DNA from: Vespa crabro | Taxonomy: Eukaryota > Arthropoda > Insecta > Hymenoptera > Vespidae | Direction of reading: 5' to 3' | DNA: 64,000 bases | Assembly (NCBI RefSeq): GCF_910589235.1 | Contig: NC_060956.1 | Coordinates: forward strand, 13,172,999-13,236,998 | Shown here: piece by piece, positions 1 to 12,549 of the stretch | Layout of the letters: each line of letters opens with the position of its first letter | Position numbering within the stretch: position 1 is the first letter of the stretch | The notes under the pieces: generated by a model | Told to the model about the DNA's origin: nothing | The model's input: the letters and a program-made list of their open reading frames with translations, nothing else | The model's database searches: none | Made by a program: the position numbers and the translations under genes

Positions 1-1128
1 AAGTTTGAAAAACCTTGCCGTTTCACGTTAATGCAATAGGAAGAAAAATTTACAATTCTATAATACGTACTTCGTGCAAAATTTTCGTTCAATTAACGTA
101 CAAAGGGATGTCTCAATTACCAGCAAACTTTTACAGATTCAACCTGCTGCGGGAGACAAAAGACGGCGGTCTCTACTGTATTTACCCGGCATTAAAAGAA
201 AAGCATTTTTCTTACGCTCCCACAGTTTAAAACTTTTTCCCTTTAAAACCGCCCGTCTCTCTGTCTTTCTCTTTCTTGCTTTTTATTTCTTAGTTCCTCT
301 CGTTTTCTCTCTTCTTTCGGTCTTCTTTCCTTAGTCCGAGAAATAAAAGTCCGCATCTCGAGAAAAATAGTGGTTATTCAAGCTTCGAAAAAAGTTTACA
401 ATCCAAACAACGGAGGGTAATCTCTTTATGTTCTAATTGGAAGAATTCAATTTCGCAATGTGTAACAGGTTATACAGGAGATGGAAAATTGGAATGACTG
501 AAGAGTTATGAAAAACATTCGAAAAAGAAATAATCACATAAATATAGACTCGAAAACGTACTTTTCTCGAATAATAGAGTCGTATTTATTTATGTTGAGT
601 GAAAAGGAAAAATCATGAAAAATCTTGAATAAGTTGAATCCAAAATCGCATTTAAACGATCCGCCATCCCTCTTTAGAAAGGGGATCGCGATGATTGTAA
701 CGAAAATTGTAACGAAAATTGGCACGATTGTGAAACACAGCACAAGATGAAGCATGTGGTAAACCGTGGCATCAATTTCAATCGATGACTTAGCAAGCTG
801 TCGTGCGCCTTCGGCGTTGCAGGAACTCTATGGTGTAAAAAAAATTAAGAGATCACCTTTTTCTTTTGATCTGAGAAGGAAATATGTCACGGAAACATCT
901 CATTTTTTAATGTTATTCCATGAAATTTCGTCCTTTTTACCAAGTCGCTGTTTTCATTTTTTTTTTGTACTCGTTGATCACTCCTCTTCACCGCACGATG
1001 GAATAAGTTGCCAGAATCGTTTGCCCTTAATCGCGTATCAGTACGTGGAGGAGGAGGAGGAAGGAGGGAGGGGAGGGATGACCAAGAGAAAAAGAAAGAA
1101 CGAGAGAGATAGAGAGATAGAAAGAGAA

Positions 1129-1133
<5 letters not shown>
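1..1133. other. Non-coding AT-rich stretch
   Basis: No supported gene. Open frames are short, and overlapping ones on opposite strands cancel each other out. The only local structure seen is a 12-bp unit, ATTGTAACGAAA, present twice in tandem at 694-717 with a partial third copy. From about 1050 the strand becomes purine-rich (GGAGGA, AAAGAGA) and runs into the GA microsatellite. Confidence 0.6.

Positions 1134-1164
<31 letters not shown>
1134..1164. repeat. (AG)n microsatellite
   Basis: About 15 uninterrupted AG dinucleotides at the end of a 100-bp purine-rich run. Translations across it give poly-RE or poly-LS peptides and are not genes. Confidence 0.95.
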
Positions 1165-1167
<3 letters not shown>

Positions 1168-1814
1168 GAGTGTATACTCGTTCGCCTCGAGTTGCATGAG
1201 GATATCCACATAGTAGAAGGAGAGAGAGGCATAAACAATGCAAGTATCTACACCGACGAGAAAGGGGGTTGAGCACTTGGCACGTAGGGCTCCCTGCGAG
1301 AGAACGTCCAATTACCAGCTGGGCGCGTATCTTCATGGGGGGTCCTACACGCAATTGTTGTATTTCCCTATTGTTTCGCGGCGTGATTGAGTCCATTGTT
1401 TTTTCTTGTTGTAATTATCAAGAAGGAAGAGAGATAAAAAGAGAGAAAAAGAGAAAGAGAGAGAGGGAAAAAAGAGACTCTATAACGAGCAGTCTGAAAA
1501 GCGTAGTTCGTCCTCGAGAAGCTCGATATATCATTCCTAGCCACTGATTTTTGCAATTTCAAAGAATCGGATTACGAAGGATCCGATGAATTAAGGTACG
1601 ATACTCCTTTTTTCTTTCTATTTCATTCTCTAGTCCTTTTTTTTCTCCTGCGGAACGTCGGACTCGCTATGATATAAAATAAAGATGTCGGTACTACACC
1701 TTCGCATCGACTAACGAATTTAGCTACGCTCGCCGCGGGCGAAGAGAACGTTTCGCTGCGTTCCTTAGAGAATTTCAAGGAACATCTCGAACCACGTGCA
1801 CGTGCTAACTCTGA
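1165..1814. other. Non-coding stretch
   Basis: No supported gene. The sequence is mixed and CpG-containing, with a short purine run near 1435-1475. Overlapping frames are open on both strands but none looks like a protein domain or has convincing splice sites. Confidence 0.5.
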
Positions 1815-1843
1815 GGGAAAGAGAAGAGGGAGAGAGGGAGAGA

Positions 1844-1896
<53 letters not shown>

Positions 1897-1902
1897 GGAA
1901 AG
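1815..1902. repeat. Imperfect (GA)n microsatellite
   Basis: An 88-bp purine-only tract of GA with AAAG and GGGA interruptions. Minus-strand frames across it are poly-SL. Confidence 0.95.
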
Positions 1903-2746
1903 ATAGAGACACGATCGAAGGGAGAATAGTAGAAAAGGGCACAAATTGCTCTGTACGTATTTGTTTTTACGCTTCTCTGAGGCAGATTTTTAACCGAATA
2001 ACATGCGTTAAACAAGTTATCTACCTACGTTATTTTTCAAAGATATGAACAAAAAAAAACAATAAAAAGAAAAAAAAGAATAAAAAACACGGGTTACCCT
2101 CGGCAAGCTGCCTATTTGATTTATTTCCTTCTTTTCCTCTCTCTCTCTTTTTTATTTCCATATTTTTTCGATTATTTAGTTACGTTTTGTAAACACGGGA
2201 AGCACTGTAGGCATCGCCGAGCGTATTGTAACAAATGCAGCAAATGTATCTCGTTCGAAACGAGTTCAACTTTTTTATGTGTACTACTATTCGGCGCTAC
2301 AATGCATGCCTCCTCCATCCCCACTCTCTATATATACTCTATATAGATGTGTGACTGTGTCTCTGTGTGTATATATATTATATATATATTTTGAACTCTA
2401 TACACGTCAGTCTGGAGATACGTTTTTTTCAGTCGCATGTTCTCGCCTGTGATTTTACTGATTGGAAGTAAATTTTTAGTCAATGTAGAACGTTAAAAAT
2501 TTTTGAAAATATGTCGTGGCGAAACGTAAAATGTAAAACGAGGCTCTGTCATTTAGTTCCACATAAGTTGCCGATCTCTTGATACTCAACGCTTCAATAT
2601 TCATTTTTAAAATTTAAATGATACGTAATACAGTGATTTGAACAGGTTTAAGAGATCGATGATATACATTTTAAAAAGAATCGAATCGATAAGTGGTAAT
2701 TAATATTATTGATACGTTAAATCATAACGTGAAATAAAGATAGAGT

Positions 2747-2748
<2 letters not shown>
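1903..2748. other. Non-coding AT-rich stretch
   Basis: No gene seen. An A-rich segment (2040-2090) and a TA-rich segment (2325-2390) are present. The motif TTTTTTTCAG at about 2425 resembles a splice acceptor, but no matching open exon with a good donor follows. Confidence 0.5.

Positions 2749-2809
<61 letters not shown>
2749..2809. repeat. (GA)n microsatellite
   Basis: About 24 perfect GA units followed by GA with AAAG interruptions. The borders with unique sequence are sharp. Confidence 0.95.
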
Positions 2810-2810
<1 letters not shown>

Positions 2811-3019
2811 TTATTCTTTCTATTCTCTTCTCCAGAAAATCTCATCGTCAAGTGTATCTTTTTCTCAACGACAAATCGCGTCTATATCATTGCCGTTTCG
2901 ATCGATAGCCAGGAATAAGACAACGCCTTCTCGACACAATCGTTCGTAACCGAAATTTCTGCGGCGTGTGTAGCTTCGATCTTCCTCTATTCTCTTTTTC
3001 TTTTTATTTCTGTCTTTGT

Positions 3020-3044
3020 CTCTCTCTCTCTCTCTCTCTCTTTT
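3020..3044. repeat. (TC)n microsatellite
   Basis: A short uninterrupted TC run, the pyrimidine-strand equivalent of the GA tract 200 bp upstream. Confidence 0.9.
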
Positions 3045-3568
3045 AGTCTCATTTCGTATCGTGTTTCCCTTACGTTTGCCGGAGGCACAATGGCGTATTA
3101 TACGTCCACGTAGAATAAAGATCCTTTGACAAAATTCTCCCGAGGGAGTCCGCTTTAGGGCCGACTATATGGCTACCAGGAAATGACTGAACCGCGTTAG
3201 GATATTAGATTATGTTAAAGGTCTTCTCCTGGTAAGAACGATGGCTAGTGGGACAGCTTTCTAGTCAAAGATCTCGAACTCGAATCGTTCTATCATTTTA
3301 TTTCTCGATTTCTCAATATATTGTGATCGCGAGAATGAGTACTTTTGGAGGTTAAATTACGATTAAATTCGAACGATAGGAAATAACAATAAACGAAAGG
3401 AGAAAAATGAATAAGTTAGAGACGGACAGAGCGTAGGCATTAACGAGAAATAATCAATGATAAACATTCGAGGAATAGCTGGAACGTACGCTCGACGGAG
3501 ACCGGTCGTTGGCTGTAACCGATGAAGACATAAACCCATGTCCACGCGTAATTTAGAGTTCTTAACTC

Positions 3569-3591
3569 CCAGTAGGTGGTTGGCCACCACC
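3569..3591 (+). promoter_or_regulatory. CTCF-like motif in a short hairpin
   Basis: CCAGTAGGTGGTTG at 3569-3582 matches the core of the published vertebrate CTCF consensus CCASYAGRKGGCRS except at two positions near its 3' end. The same bases form the left arm of an inverted repeat, GGTGGT-TGGCC-ACCACC (3575-3591). Insects carry CTCF, but its motif in this species is unknown and a single motif match is weak evidence. A chance match is quite possible. Confidence 0.2.
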
Positions 3592-6500
3592 CGGGGCTCG
3601 AGACACCTTATCGCGCCTACTTTTCTCCCCACTACGATCCTAACCCCTCCCCCATCCCTTTCGAAAACAGGCCCTGGTCCCTTTTCCTTTTTTCCTTTTT
3701 CCTTCAGCGGCTTACTGATCTCACGGAACTATTTTCACACGAGTAGAAACTGCAATCGTTGTTTTACAAGTTGGTTTCGTGTTACGAGACAACCATGAAC
3801 TTCCATCCTCGAATTATTATATCATGATTGCTACTTAACCTTTTATACGAAATGTACTTTGTTGAGTTGTATGTTCTTTATTTTTCTTCAATTTAGTTTG
3901 TTCAAAGCAGATTGTCGAATAGAGCAAAGCAAATTACCGTCGTTCTTTTTTTTTCGATAGCTTCTAAGTTTCATCATGGAAAAGAAAGGTCATGGAATAT
4001 TTACTATTCCCTTAATCTATAAACGAAACATCCTCTCTCGACTCGCGTCGAAATGCATATGTTTGCTTGAAGGGACAGCTGTGCTTTCACGTCTGCATAT
4101 TTTCAAGCGGTCGATCTGTAAGAAGAAGATCGAGTTCACCAAGAACCATCGTCGTCGTGGAGAAAAGAAAAAGGGAGAAAAATCTTTGAAAAGGATACGC
4201 GTGCGTGCGTGCGCGAGTCGCGCGATGGGAGTCAACGGGTCAGCACGGTTGGCCACGCTGCGAGTGGTCGTCGCGGATACGCCGACATTCGACCTGACAC
4301 GTATGCCCGCGTGCAGCTATTACTTTCAATTTATGTTCCTCTCGATCCTTAAATCGGCAAACTTTCGGAGACCGCCTGCGGCGTTCTCGAGCGCCGCTAT
4401 GATATATCTATTTGTGTGCGTGCATTTGTAAATCGACTCTCTTAAGACGCGAAAAAGAGGAAGAGAGATCGTGCGAGATATACGCAAGCGTATCGCGTGA
4501 TACTCGCCAACGAGTTCGATGTCTACCGTCATTTTTCCTTACCCGTTCGTTCTACTTTTCTTTTTTTTTTTTTTAAAAGATGATCAACGCTGGGCAAATA
4601 GCGAGAGAAAAAGAGAAAATTTTTAATAAAGTGCAATATTACAGTCACGTTAAGTTTATAGTCTGCATTCGAAAACGTAGAAATCGTATCGATGGAATTT
4701 TTTAAATTGCAGTTAATTCTGAATTTCCGTTCTTTCTTATAAGTATTAAATGAATCTTACATATATGCCGAATATATACTTTAAATATTATTTTTATTTT
4801 TAAGAAAGAGATAAAAAATTCAAAGTATAAAATTGTAGTATATAATATAACAAATACTTTCATACGTGTGACCTTGACCGAATAGAAATTTCGATCAATT
4901 AATCATTAAAAGACATTTAAAATACGAATTTTTGATAATATGTTTCGTACCTAAAGGGTTAACTCGTAGCGTTCAAGCACATTGGTCGTTCAGTTGTTCG
5001 CGGATATCGAGCCAACGAGCTAACGACAATCCAATATTGACGTTTAACAGCAGCGGCAAACAAAGTTCGTGACTGTTTCGCTCGATATTGACCCAACCTT
5101 GACCGTCGATGACGCGTTTAATATGACCATCCTTCGAAAAAAGACTAGGTAGAATCTCGCACGAATATCGATCTCTCTATTCGAAATTTCCAATAGCCGC
5201 AAGAGCTACGTTCTATGGAACCAACGATGCTTTTAATCAGGAAGTAAAGACTACGTTCTCTAAATGAAATAACACGAGGAGGGAGGAGGGGCAATTAGTG
5301 AGTTCGAATCTCTTTCTCTCTTACTCTCTTTATCTTGTGATGCCGTATTTTTTTAGCCAATCGATGTGATCGAAGAATTGAGAGTCTCATTAGAGATGGT
5401 CATTTACAATGTATGCTAATAACAACACGATGATCAATATGGTAAAAAACGTTAGCAATATGTAGAAATTGTAAAGTTTTTCAAATCATTACGATTATTT
5501 ATTGTAATGATAAAATTGATTATATGATAGGCGCAGTGAAAAAAGATTTCTAGCGTTTAATTACATGTTGCCTTCCTACAACATGTAATAATTTTTGTAT
5601 AAATAACGCTATTACGAGTTATATAATAATTATCTTGCGAATGTGTAGAAAGCAGAAGATTCATATGATATTTATGAATGACATCAACGTTGCGTATGCT
5701 GTCCTCACGCAATGTGCAACGTATGTAAATCATTCGTTCGATGTTTCGCGGAATCCAAAGTACTCTCGTATTTCTTTCAGTTTCAGATAGCAACCACTTT
5801 CGAATTCATATCTACGTGGTCAACTTAAATCGTATCAACCAACATGAAGCATGATTTTTTCAATGAAACATCGTCGAAGATATGAATCGAAAGATTTGCG
5901 AGCTGTTACCGGATACTATAAATGAAACTAAAGTAAGTTCGTGTTGCACACAACGGAGTTGTGGTTGCACGAAAGGGGTTAAACTGGGGCATGCGGGAGT
6001 TTCGGGATAGATATAATGAGAGTTCACTTTGCTAAGTTCTCGCGGAAACTTTTAATTGGACTCGCATGCCACGACGAGAGAGTTATCAAGGATATAGGAT
6101 TTGTTTCGATACAACTTTCTAGCAGAAGGAAGATCGATTGTTTAGAAAATGTGAAAAGAAATAACGTAAAAATCGAAAATATAAATGATAACGCATCGAA
6201 CTACATATGCAAATTCAACTTTGGTAAAGTACTCTGGTACATAATATGTTACAGTAGTATGTACTATGAACATAGTTCGTAGGTATCTATGTGTAAGTAA
6301 CATACACTTTCTCATTATTCATAACGTCGCCGTTGGGTCGTAAGACAAGCTTTCATCGTTCTAAATCATTACGCTTAAATGCAAAGGCAACATAGAGAAG
6401 TAACATTTCTTAGATGCGTTATTTCCTCTGTTAATGACGTAAGGCATCGTCGTAACTCGTTATGTCGGACCAAGAATACGAAAGGGACAACAGAAAAGAG

Positions 6501-7135
6501 ATGAAAAAAAGAGGATGAAGAAAAGAGTTTGAAGTGTTCGTAGTCTCCGAATTTTTCATCGATGAGGTCAAAGAAGATAGATAATAGATGTGTTATGAGT
6601 ACGTTAAAAATTTTTAATTAGTTAAAATAATCTTTCCTAATTTTTAATTAGGAAAAAAGATAAAAATATCTTATTCGGCCAAGCTCAAAAGTTATTTCTT
6701 CTTTTTCTTCTCTCTTTTCGCATAAGAACGGGACAATGTTAAAATCAATTTCACACTCCTCTTCGATCTCATTTCGATGTGAAATAGGAGGGCGTTGTTT
6801 TCTGACGAATAAGTGCTCGGTAGACGCGTGATCCGTGTCTATGCGGAAGAAAGAAGATAGATTGAGTAAAAAGAGGAAGAAGAGAGGGGAAAAAAGAAGA
6901 AAGTATAAAAAAGATAGCAGGGAGAAGAAGAGAAGCAAGACTCGTCTCTCTCAATGCGATCCCTTCCAACCTGGTGGATCGAAGTGAGTTTTGAAAATGT
7001 ATGCGCACACGGCCAGATTCACAAGAAGGGCTGTAAACCTCGCCTTAGGCGAAGGCAGGAGCTTGGAAGGACCCCTTATTCCCTACTAAATTTCACCCTA
7101 TATACCCCACGCGAGCGCGGAGAAACGAAGCGCCG
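3592..7135. other. Non-coding stretch, about 3.5 kb
   Basis: No supported gene. A CpG-rich patch with GCGT repeats lies at 4196-4400 and is flanked by AT-rich DNA. A 10-bp perfect stem with a 3-nt loop (TTTCCTAATT / AATTAGGAAA) lies at 6633-6655. A 151-codon frame from 3976 has no recognisable domain and is contradicted by an open frame on the other strand. The rest is AT-rich sequence with nothing recognisable. Confidence 0.5.
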
Positions 7136-7208
7136 ACCACTACCACCAACACCATCACCATTACCATCACTATCACCATCATCACCACCACCAGTACCGC
7201 CATCATCC
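7136..7208. repeat. CCA/CAT-rich degenerate trinucleotide tract
   Basis: Runs of CCA, CAC and CAT triplets (for example CACCACCACCAG) form a low-complexity tract, followed by a short CT-rich run to about 7260. In one frame it encodes Pro/Ser-rich sequence, but nothing else supports coding. Confidence 0.8.
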
Positions 7209-7261
7209 CTTGGTTCTTTTCAACTCTCTCTTACTCTCTCACTCTCTCTTTCTCTCTTCCT

Positions 7262-9694
7262 TTTTCTAATAGATCGACTATATGTGTACGAGTTTCGTGC
7301 CAAGGCAGTGACCCACGAAGCAACATATTGGCGTTGTTTGAAGAACGAGAATTGCTCGACGCCGTTGGGGTCCCCGCGATTCGTAGAGTAGAGAAAACGA
7401 TCGATCGGTCGACAATCGCGATCGTGCCGCGCGGTGCGGTGTAAATACCGCAGGCCTCCTTTTGATCGTCACGTAGAACCATAATGACGAGTGCACTCTT
7501 TTTTTTCGAAGCAACAAATGGGGGTGGTCTTTGTTAAAGAGGGTTCCATGAGACATTGCGGTTTTCGTTTGCTCATATTTTAATAAACGAATATAAGCCA
7601 TTTGAATAACGAATCGAAAGTTTTCATTTTTTATTAATTTTTCTTGACATCACAGATTTGCCCAGTTGTATATGTTTTTTTTGCATTTGATCACATTGTT
7701 GTTCATTACAAAGATTTTCGAAAGAAAGAGAAAGAAACAGACAATCAGAAGAATGTTTACATTTCACGGCATTAAAGCAATGGTTAGCGCTTCTAACCAT
7801 GAGTTTAACGAATGATCGGCTTCGAATTTTTTGATAATTGAGGTTTATTTGGATGTCGAGATTAAGAAAAAAAATCATGCGGTTTCGATCTTCTTTCTCA
7901 CTCATCTTCCCCTCAAGAATCGAACCACTTTGGATTTCCATATTACGCAGTGTTTCCCTTTCTCTCTTTTTTTCTTTTTCGTCTCGCGTGCTGCCAATTG
8001 GAATGTCGTAGCATGAACATCGCCCACGCTGCAACACGCACGTATGCGTATAGAAACGTACACATAGAGAAATTCATAAGTGCAAGAGGATGAAAAAACG
8101 ATGAAGAAGAAGAGGACGACAACGTCGACGTCGATGACGAGCGGCAGCGGCGGCGGCGGCGCTGCTCGAACGAAAGAGTTCGCACATATACGCGCCCTTC
8201 GCTCTGCAGAGATTAAACTCACGCACAGTCCGGCCCGAGGGCGGCGTGCCAACCAACTAATGAGAGAGGCGAGCGACCGCGATGATAAAGTCTCCACGCC
8301 GAGCAAGCTCGTTCCATATACTCGACGTGTCCGAATCCCTTTTTTGATTCAACGATATCTTGCTATAACAACGAGCATCGTTCTTAGATTCATTTACGAG
8401 ATAGAATTTATTTTATTTCTTATAATATAGTGCCAATTAAATGTTAAGTAGGTACGTTTTCGTAGTACGTATTAAAGTGATTTCAATCGACCTGTGATTC
8501 ATGCTTGATAATTTTAGTTCTCTTAGCCATTGATCATTTTTCGCCTATTTGCAGGTATAAGCCAAATTGATTTTTATTCTATATTGTAAAATAAAAATCT
8601 TCGATAGAATTTTTTATTTGGTAGTTGTAGGTATTTGATCAATAGTAGATACATATCTAATTCTATAATAAAATGGAAAAATAATTATAACGGTTTGTCT
8701 TATTTATGTAACGTCATTTTTGTTTGCATGTATTTACGTGCACGCATTATTCTATCATCGAGCATTTTTTGCGTATACGTGTATCATATTATATTTCAAA
8801 TTTCGACTTGTTTGATTTTCTAAGAAAGGAATTCCGAGCGAAGGAATAAATCATCAGAACGGGAAAAGGAAAAAAAGGATTAGGACGTGCCTTCCTCGGG
8901 ACACTCTTTCAGCAGCGAAATAACAGTCTGAAGATATGTTTTGAACATGTTCGTACTGTAGGTGCTCAATTGAGAACTAAATAAAATGTTTTATCGCAAA
9001 TTAAGAGCCATTGCAAGCGGTACGGAAACTGATTATTTCGTTCGTGCCTGAAATTCATACGAACCGATACCGCACCAATGTGGCTACCATTTTCAAACGC
9101 TACTTGATCACGCTATCCCGTCGGCTATGCGCTCTGTAAATATAGATATGAGTCTACGACACAATATCGAAGCTAAAAAATCCATCGTACGATCCTCGGA
9201 TGGTACTCGAAATTAAATCGAAATCGACGACGCCGTTTGTTATTCAGTTCATCGAAATCCTTTTACAAATTAAAACCTATGATCATTCGGGATCGAGCTA
9301 GATCTTTTCAAATGTTAGGGTTTCGAACATTGCTAACGGCAATTTAATGCGTTCTCGGTGTAATATAGCTTGTACTGGAACGAATAGCTCAACATACTGT
9401 TATTACTCTTATTAGAATCGAAACTCTTAAGAAGGAGTATCTGAAATTAATTGAAGGCTACATGAAAGTCGACAAGTGCAATTAGCGTTTTCTTCCCGAA
9501 AGAAAAAAACTTGCCGATGTAAGGAATAAGATGATAAAAAACAACTTTTCGAATTAAGTTTCAACTTATGATTGGAGAATTTTTTAATTATCGATAATCG
9601 ACGAATTATTTTCTAAATATTTTATTCGAAGGTTTTATAATACAGCATACAATTTAATGATAAGAAATAAATCAAAATACTAGTCGATTTTCAG
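7262..9694. other. Non-coding stretch with a GC-rich core
   Basis: No supported gene. A CpG/GC-rich patch at 8110-8290 (GACGACAACGTCG, GGCGGCGGCGGC) is open on both strands because stop codons are rare in such sequence. It could be a promoter or a 5' untranslated region but has no convincing donor site. The rest is AT-rich. Confidence 0.45.
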
Positions 9695-9829
9695 TTCTTA
9701 CCGAGGGATTCTGACCCTCTTATAAAAATATCGTTGAACTTCAAAGGCCGAGAAACCCCGTTTGGATTCAAAGTAGCAAGAAATCACATTTCGAAAAGAA
9801 CCCACGAAGTCCAGACGTTAGGTAAGCCG
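9695..9829 (+). CDS. Possible internal exon, function unknown
   Basis: The interval lies between ATTTTCAG (acceptor-like, AG at 9693-9694) and TTAG|GTAAGC (donor-like, GT at 9830-9831). One frame is open throughout, giving 45 codons that begin FLPRDSDPLIKISLNFKG. That frame stays open from 9671 to 9988, so the splice sites do not themselves rescue the frame. The polypyrimidine tract is weak and no family was recognised. It may be a chance open stretch in intronic DNA. Confidence 0.13.
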
Positions 9830-9988
9830 ACAATTTGCATGCTATTACCGCAAGGCGTTTGTGCTTCATGGGGAGAAGCATTTTACCGCAGCAACCGGGA
9901 CTTGTTTATTGTAATTACGAAAGTTTGGCTTCCACTTCTTATTTCGTTCCTTTGTCTACTATCATGGCCTCGGCCAAGGTGCTTTTAA

Positions 9989-10646
9989 AAAGAGACAAAA
10001 GAATGGATTTCTTGATTCCACGATCTCTATTATCTCGATAAATCGAATTAACGAAAATTTCTTTCTTTCGTGTTATTTATTGAACAATAGTAACTCTTAA
10101 ATTATTAATAGTTTAATCTCTTGATTGTGTGATATATACATATATATATTACATATATATATGTATATATAGGTCTGGATTTTATTTACTCAAAGACAAA
10201 CACGGTATTTTGACTACGAAAGACTACGAAAAAAATAGTCATGGTATGAACATTGAGTATGTATTTTTGTGGATTTGATAATTTAAAAAAAATCGAATTT
10301 TACCTTCGTTAGGAACAATAGAGGGAGGAAAGAAAAGATGATGGAAAACTGTATCGAGACACTTGGTCTAAGGGAACCACATAACAAAAAGAAATGCTTG
10401 AAGTGGGTGCAGTATTCTTTCTAAGTTTGGGATACGTTCTGTGTAAAAAAAGATGTTTGGGAGGGTCGCATTTGCCACACGCTTAAGTCAACAAGATTTT
10501 CGTTTCTCGAATCGAGCGAACGTGAATAAAAAAGAGAGTAGTATTCGATGGGCTTTCAAATTTGAGCACGAATGTTTTGAGAAAAATCAACTCTCGATAC
10601 TGACGTTTTTTCATTAAACGAAAGTGAGAGAGAGAGAAAAAGAGAG

Positions 10647-10650
<4 letters not shown>
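9989..10650. other. Non-coding AT-rich stretch
   Basis: No gene seen. A TA-rich imperfect palindromic segment lies around 10130-10175 (TATATATATTACATATATATATG type). Confidence 0.5.

Positions 10651-10699
<49 letters not shown>
10651..10699. repeat. (AG)n microsatellite
   Basis: About 24 perfect AG units preceded by imperfect GA with AAAA interruptions (10625-10650). Confidence 0.95.
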
Positions 10700-10703
<4 letters not shown>

Positions 10704-10909
10704 TCGTAGCATCACCTGACAGCCTCGAGCGTTCGAAATGTGAAAGGATATTTGGTGGAGGACGCACCGTGTTTGCAGTCCTACAGATCAATAGGGGATC
10801 GGTATCGATCTTACGAGAATCCATTTACCGATGCGCAAAAGGATGATCGAAGGATTTCGTCAATAGAACCATTCATTGTATTTTAAGTAAGAGCTTTCAT
10901 GTAAACGGA

Positions 10910-10955
10910 GTAAGTATTTTGTGGGTGGAAACCTTTTGTGGAGGAAAATACTTAC
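10910..10955. other. Inverted repeat of two splice-donor-like arms
   Basis: GTAAGTATTTT (10910-10920) and its exact reverse complement AAAATACTTAC (10945-10955) flank a 24-nt spacer. Each arm read in its own direction is a strong 5' splice-site consensus. No adjoining open exon was found on either strand, so it may be no more than a small hairpin. Confidence 0.5.
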
Positions 10956-12476
10956 AATATAAATAGCGGAAAGCTATTTGTAGGGTGCTTTATATATAAA
11001 AATATTTTTTAGTTTAATGGTAAAGGAAAAGGATCCCTCTGTTCACGAATATTTCTCAAAGCCATTCTTCAATACCTCTATTGCTAGCGATAGAAAAGAA
11101 TTATATTAGCATAGTCATCAAGGACAAATAATTTGACTCTAGCAAATTCCAATTTTCACTGCGTGAAGATATCGCAATCTCGTCGAGAGAGTTATAGATA
11201 CATCGATCTACATCGTCGCTACGTAAAGACCACTTAGACAAGGCCAAAGTTAGGTCATCGCTTCAGATTATTAGGTAATTAGGGTAAGATGGTCCTTGTG
11301 ACCATCTCGATGATGGAGGAGCCAGGTTATATGCGCGTGACTACCTACCGATAGACAAACACATGAGCAGATTACATGGCGCTCTCGGCTCTTGCATAGA
11401 TATATGCAATTTAACTGGTAATTTCGAACTTACATCAGCTTAACTTCGGGAAGGTAATGATGTAGTAGTTAAATTGCATCACACAGGCGAGTTACGACGT
11501 TATAACGTGATGTGCCCTGGAACAAAGTGGATTACGATGGATTTCTTGCCGAACAACTTCTCCGTTAACCGAATAAAGCTTAGCTTACGAAGCAAGTAAT
11601 AATATTTTTGCACAAGATCGACGGTCTATAAGGGAAGCAACAGAGATGGTCCTTGCTGGGGTCGCATCTTATCGGCAAAGATATATCAATTACGATCGAT
11701 TGAACAATTTATATAAATCGATCGATGATAAAAGAAGATTACGAAGTTTATGAGATAAATATATTTTCCTCAACGAATAACAGTCTTAAAGTTTCAGTTT
11801 CTAAATGATCAATACGCTTTGATAGTCGGTAATAATCAGGATAACGTAAAAGAAGGTAGTATTCTAATGATTTCAAACTTTAATAAATGACAAGGAAACG
11901 AATCGCTTCCTATATCATATTCGATCGTTTTTTCAAGATACTTCTCTTTTACTCGCGAGACATAAGCAGGTGTTGTTGAGTGTCGAATACTGAAATACGT
12001 CGAGGAAGAGAGTAAAATAGAAAGAGAGGGAAAGAAGTATTATCCCTACTTTTGCTCTCAGAATAGTTTTGCAAGGAAGAGGAGAAGGGTAACAGCGGAG
12101 CGAGCGTCTATCTGTTTTCGTTGCAATTGCAGTCAGGATATTGGATATTCTTGTTAGATCGTATAGCATGAGGTACTACTCTCCTGCTCTGTTCTTTATC
12201 GACCCTAAGCCGATTCTAAGCATATCGTCCGCCTCGTTAATTGTGCAACGCGAGTTCGTCGTTTGTCGATCTTGCCATTCTCGCTCTTTCTTACTCCTTC
12301 GTTTTCTCTTCTCGGTTTGATCAATGATACACGAAGCAACATGGATACCCCAAAGGATCGCGTCGGCTTTTTCTCGGGCGTTAATATAACACCGGCGCTT
12401 CCTGCTTCTCGATTGAGTCACGATTTAGCATAGGCGTGGTACGATGCATTCCCTGGTAAGAAGATGGACGGTTCGA
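10956..12476. other. Unique non-repetitive stretch
   Basis: No supported gene. The stretch 11220-11700 lacks microsatellites and has more balanced composition than its surroundings. It contains an 8-bp hairpin, AGATGGTC-CTTGT-GACCATCT (11287-11307), and a second copy of AGATGGTCCTTG at about 11646. It could be a conserved non-coding element, which alignment to related genomes would test. Confidence 0.4.
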
Positions 12477-12480
12477 TCTT

Positions 12481-12539
<59 letters not shown>

Positions 12540-12549
12540 TTCTCTCTTT
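12477..12549. repeat. Imperfect (CT)n microsatellite
   Basis: A 73-bp all-pyrimidine tract of CT with TTTC interruptions. Minus-strand translation gives poly-RE/KE. Confidence 0.95.

Noticed and set aside
3976..4431. 151-codon ATG frame on +
   Set aside because: No recognisable domain. It has a Lys/Arg-rich middle and overlaps an open frame on the opposite strand in a CpG-rich patch. No promoter or splice support.
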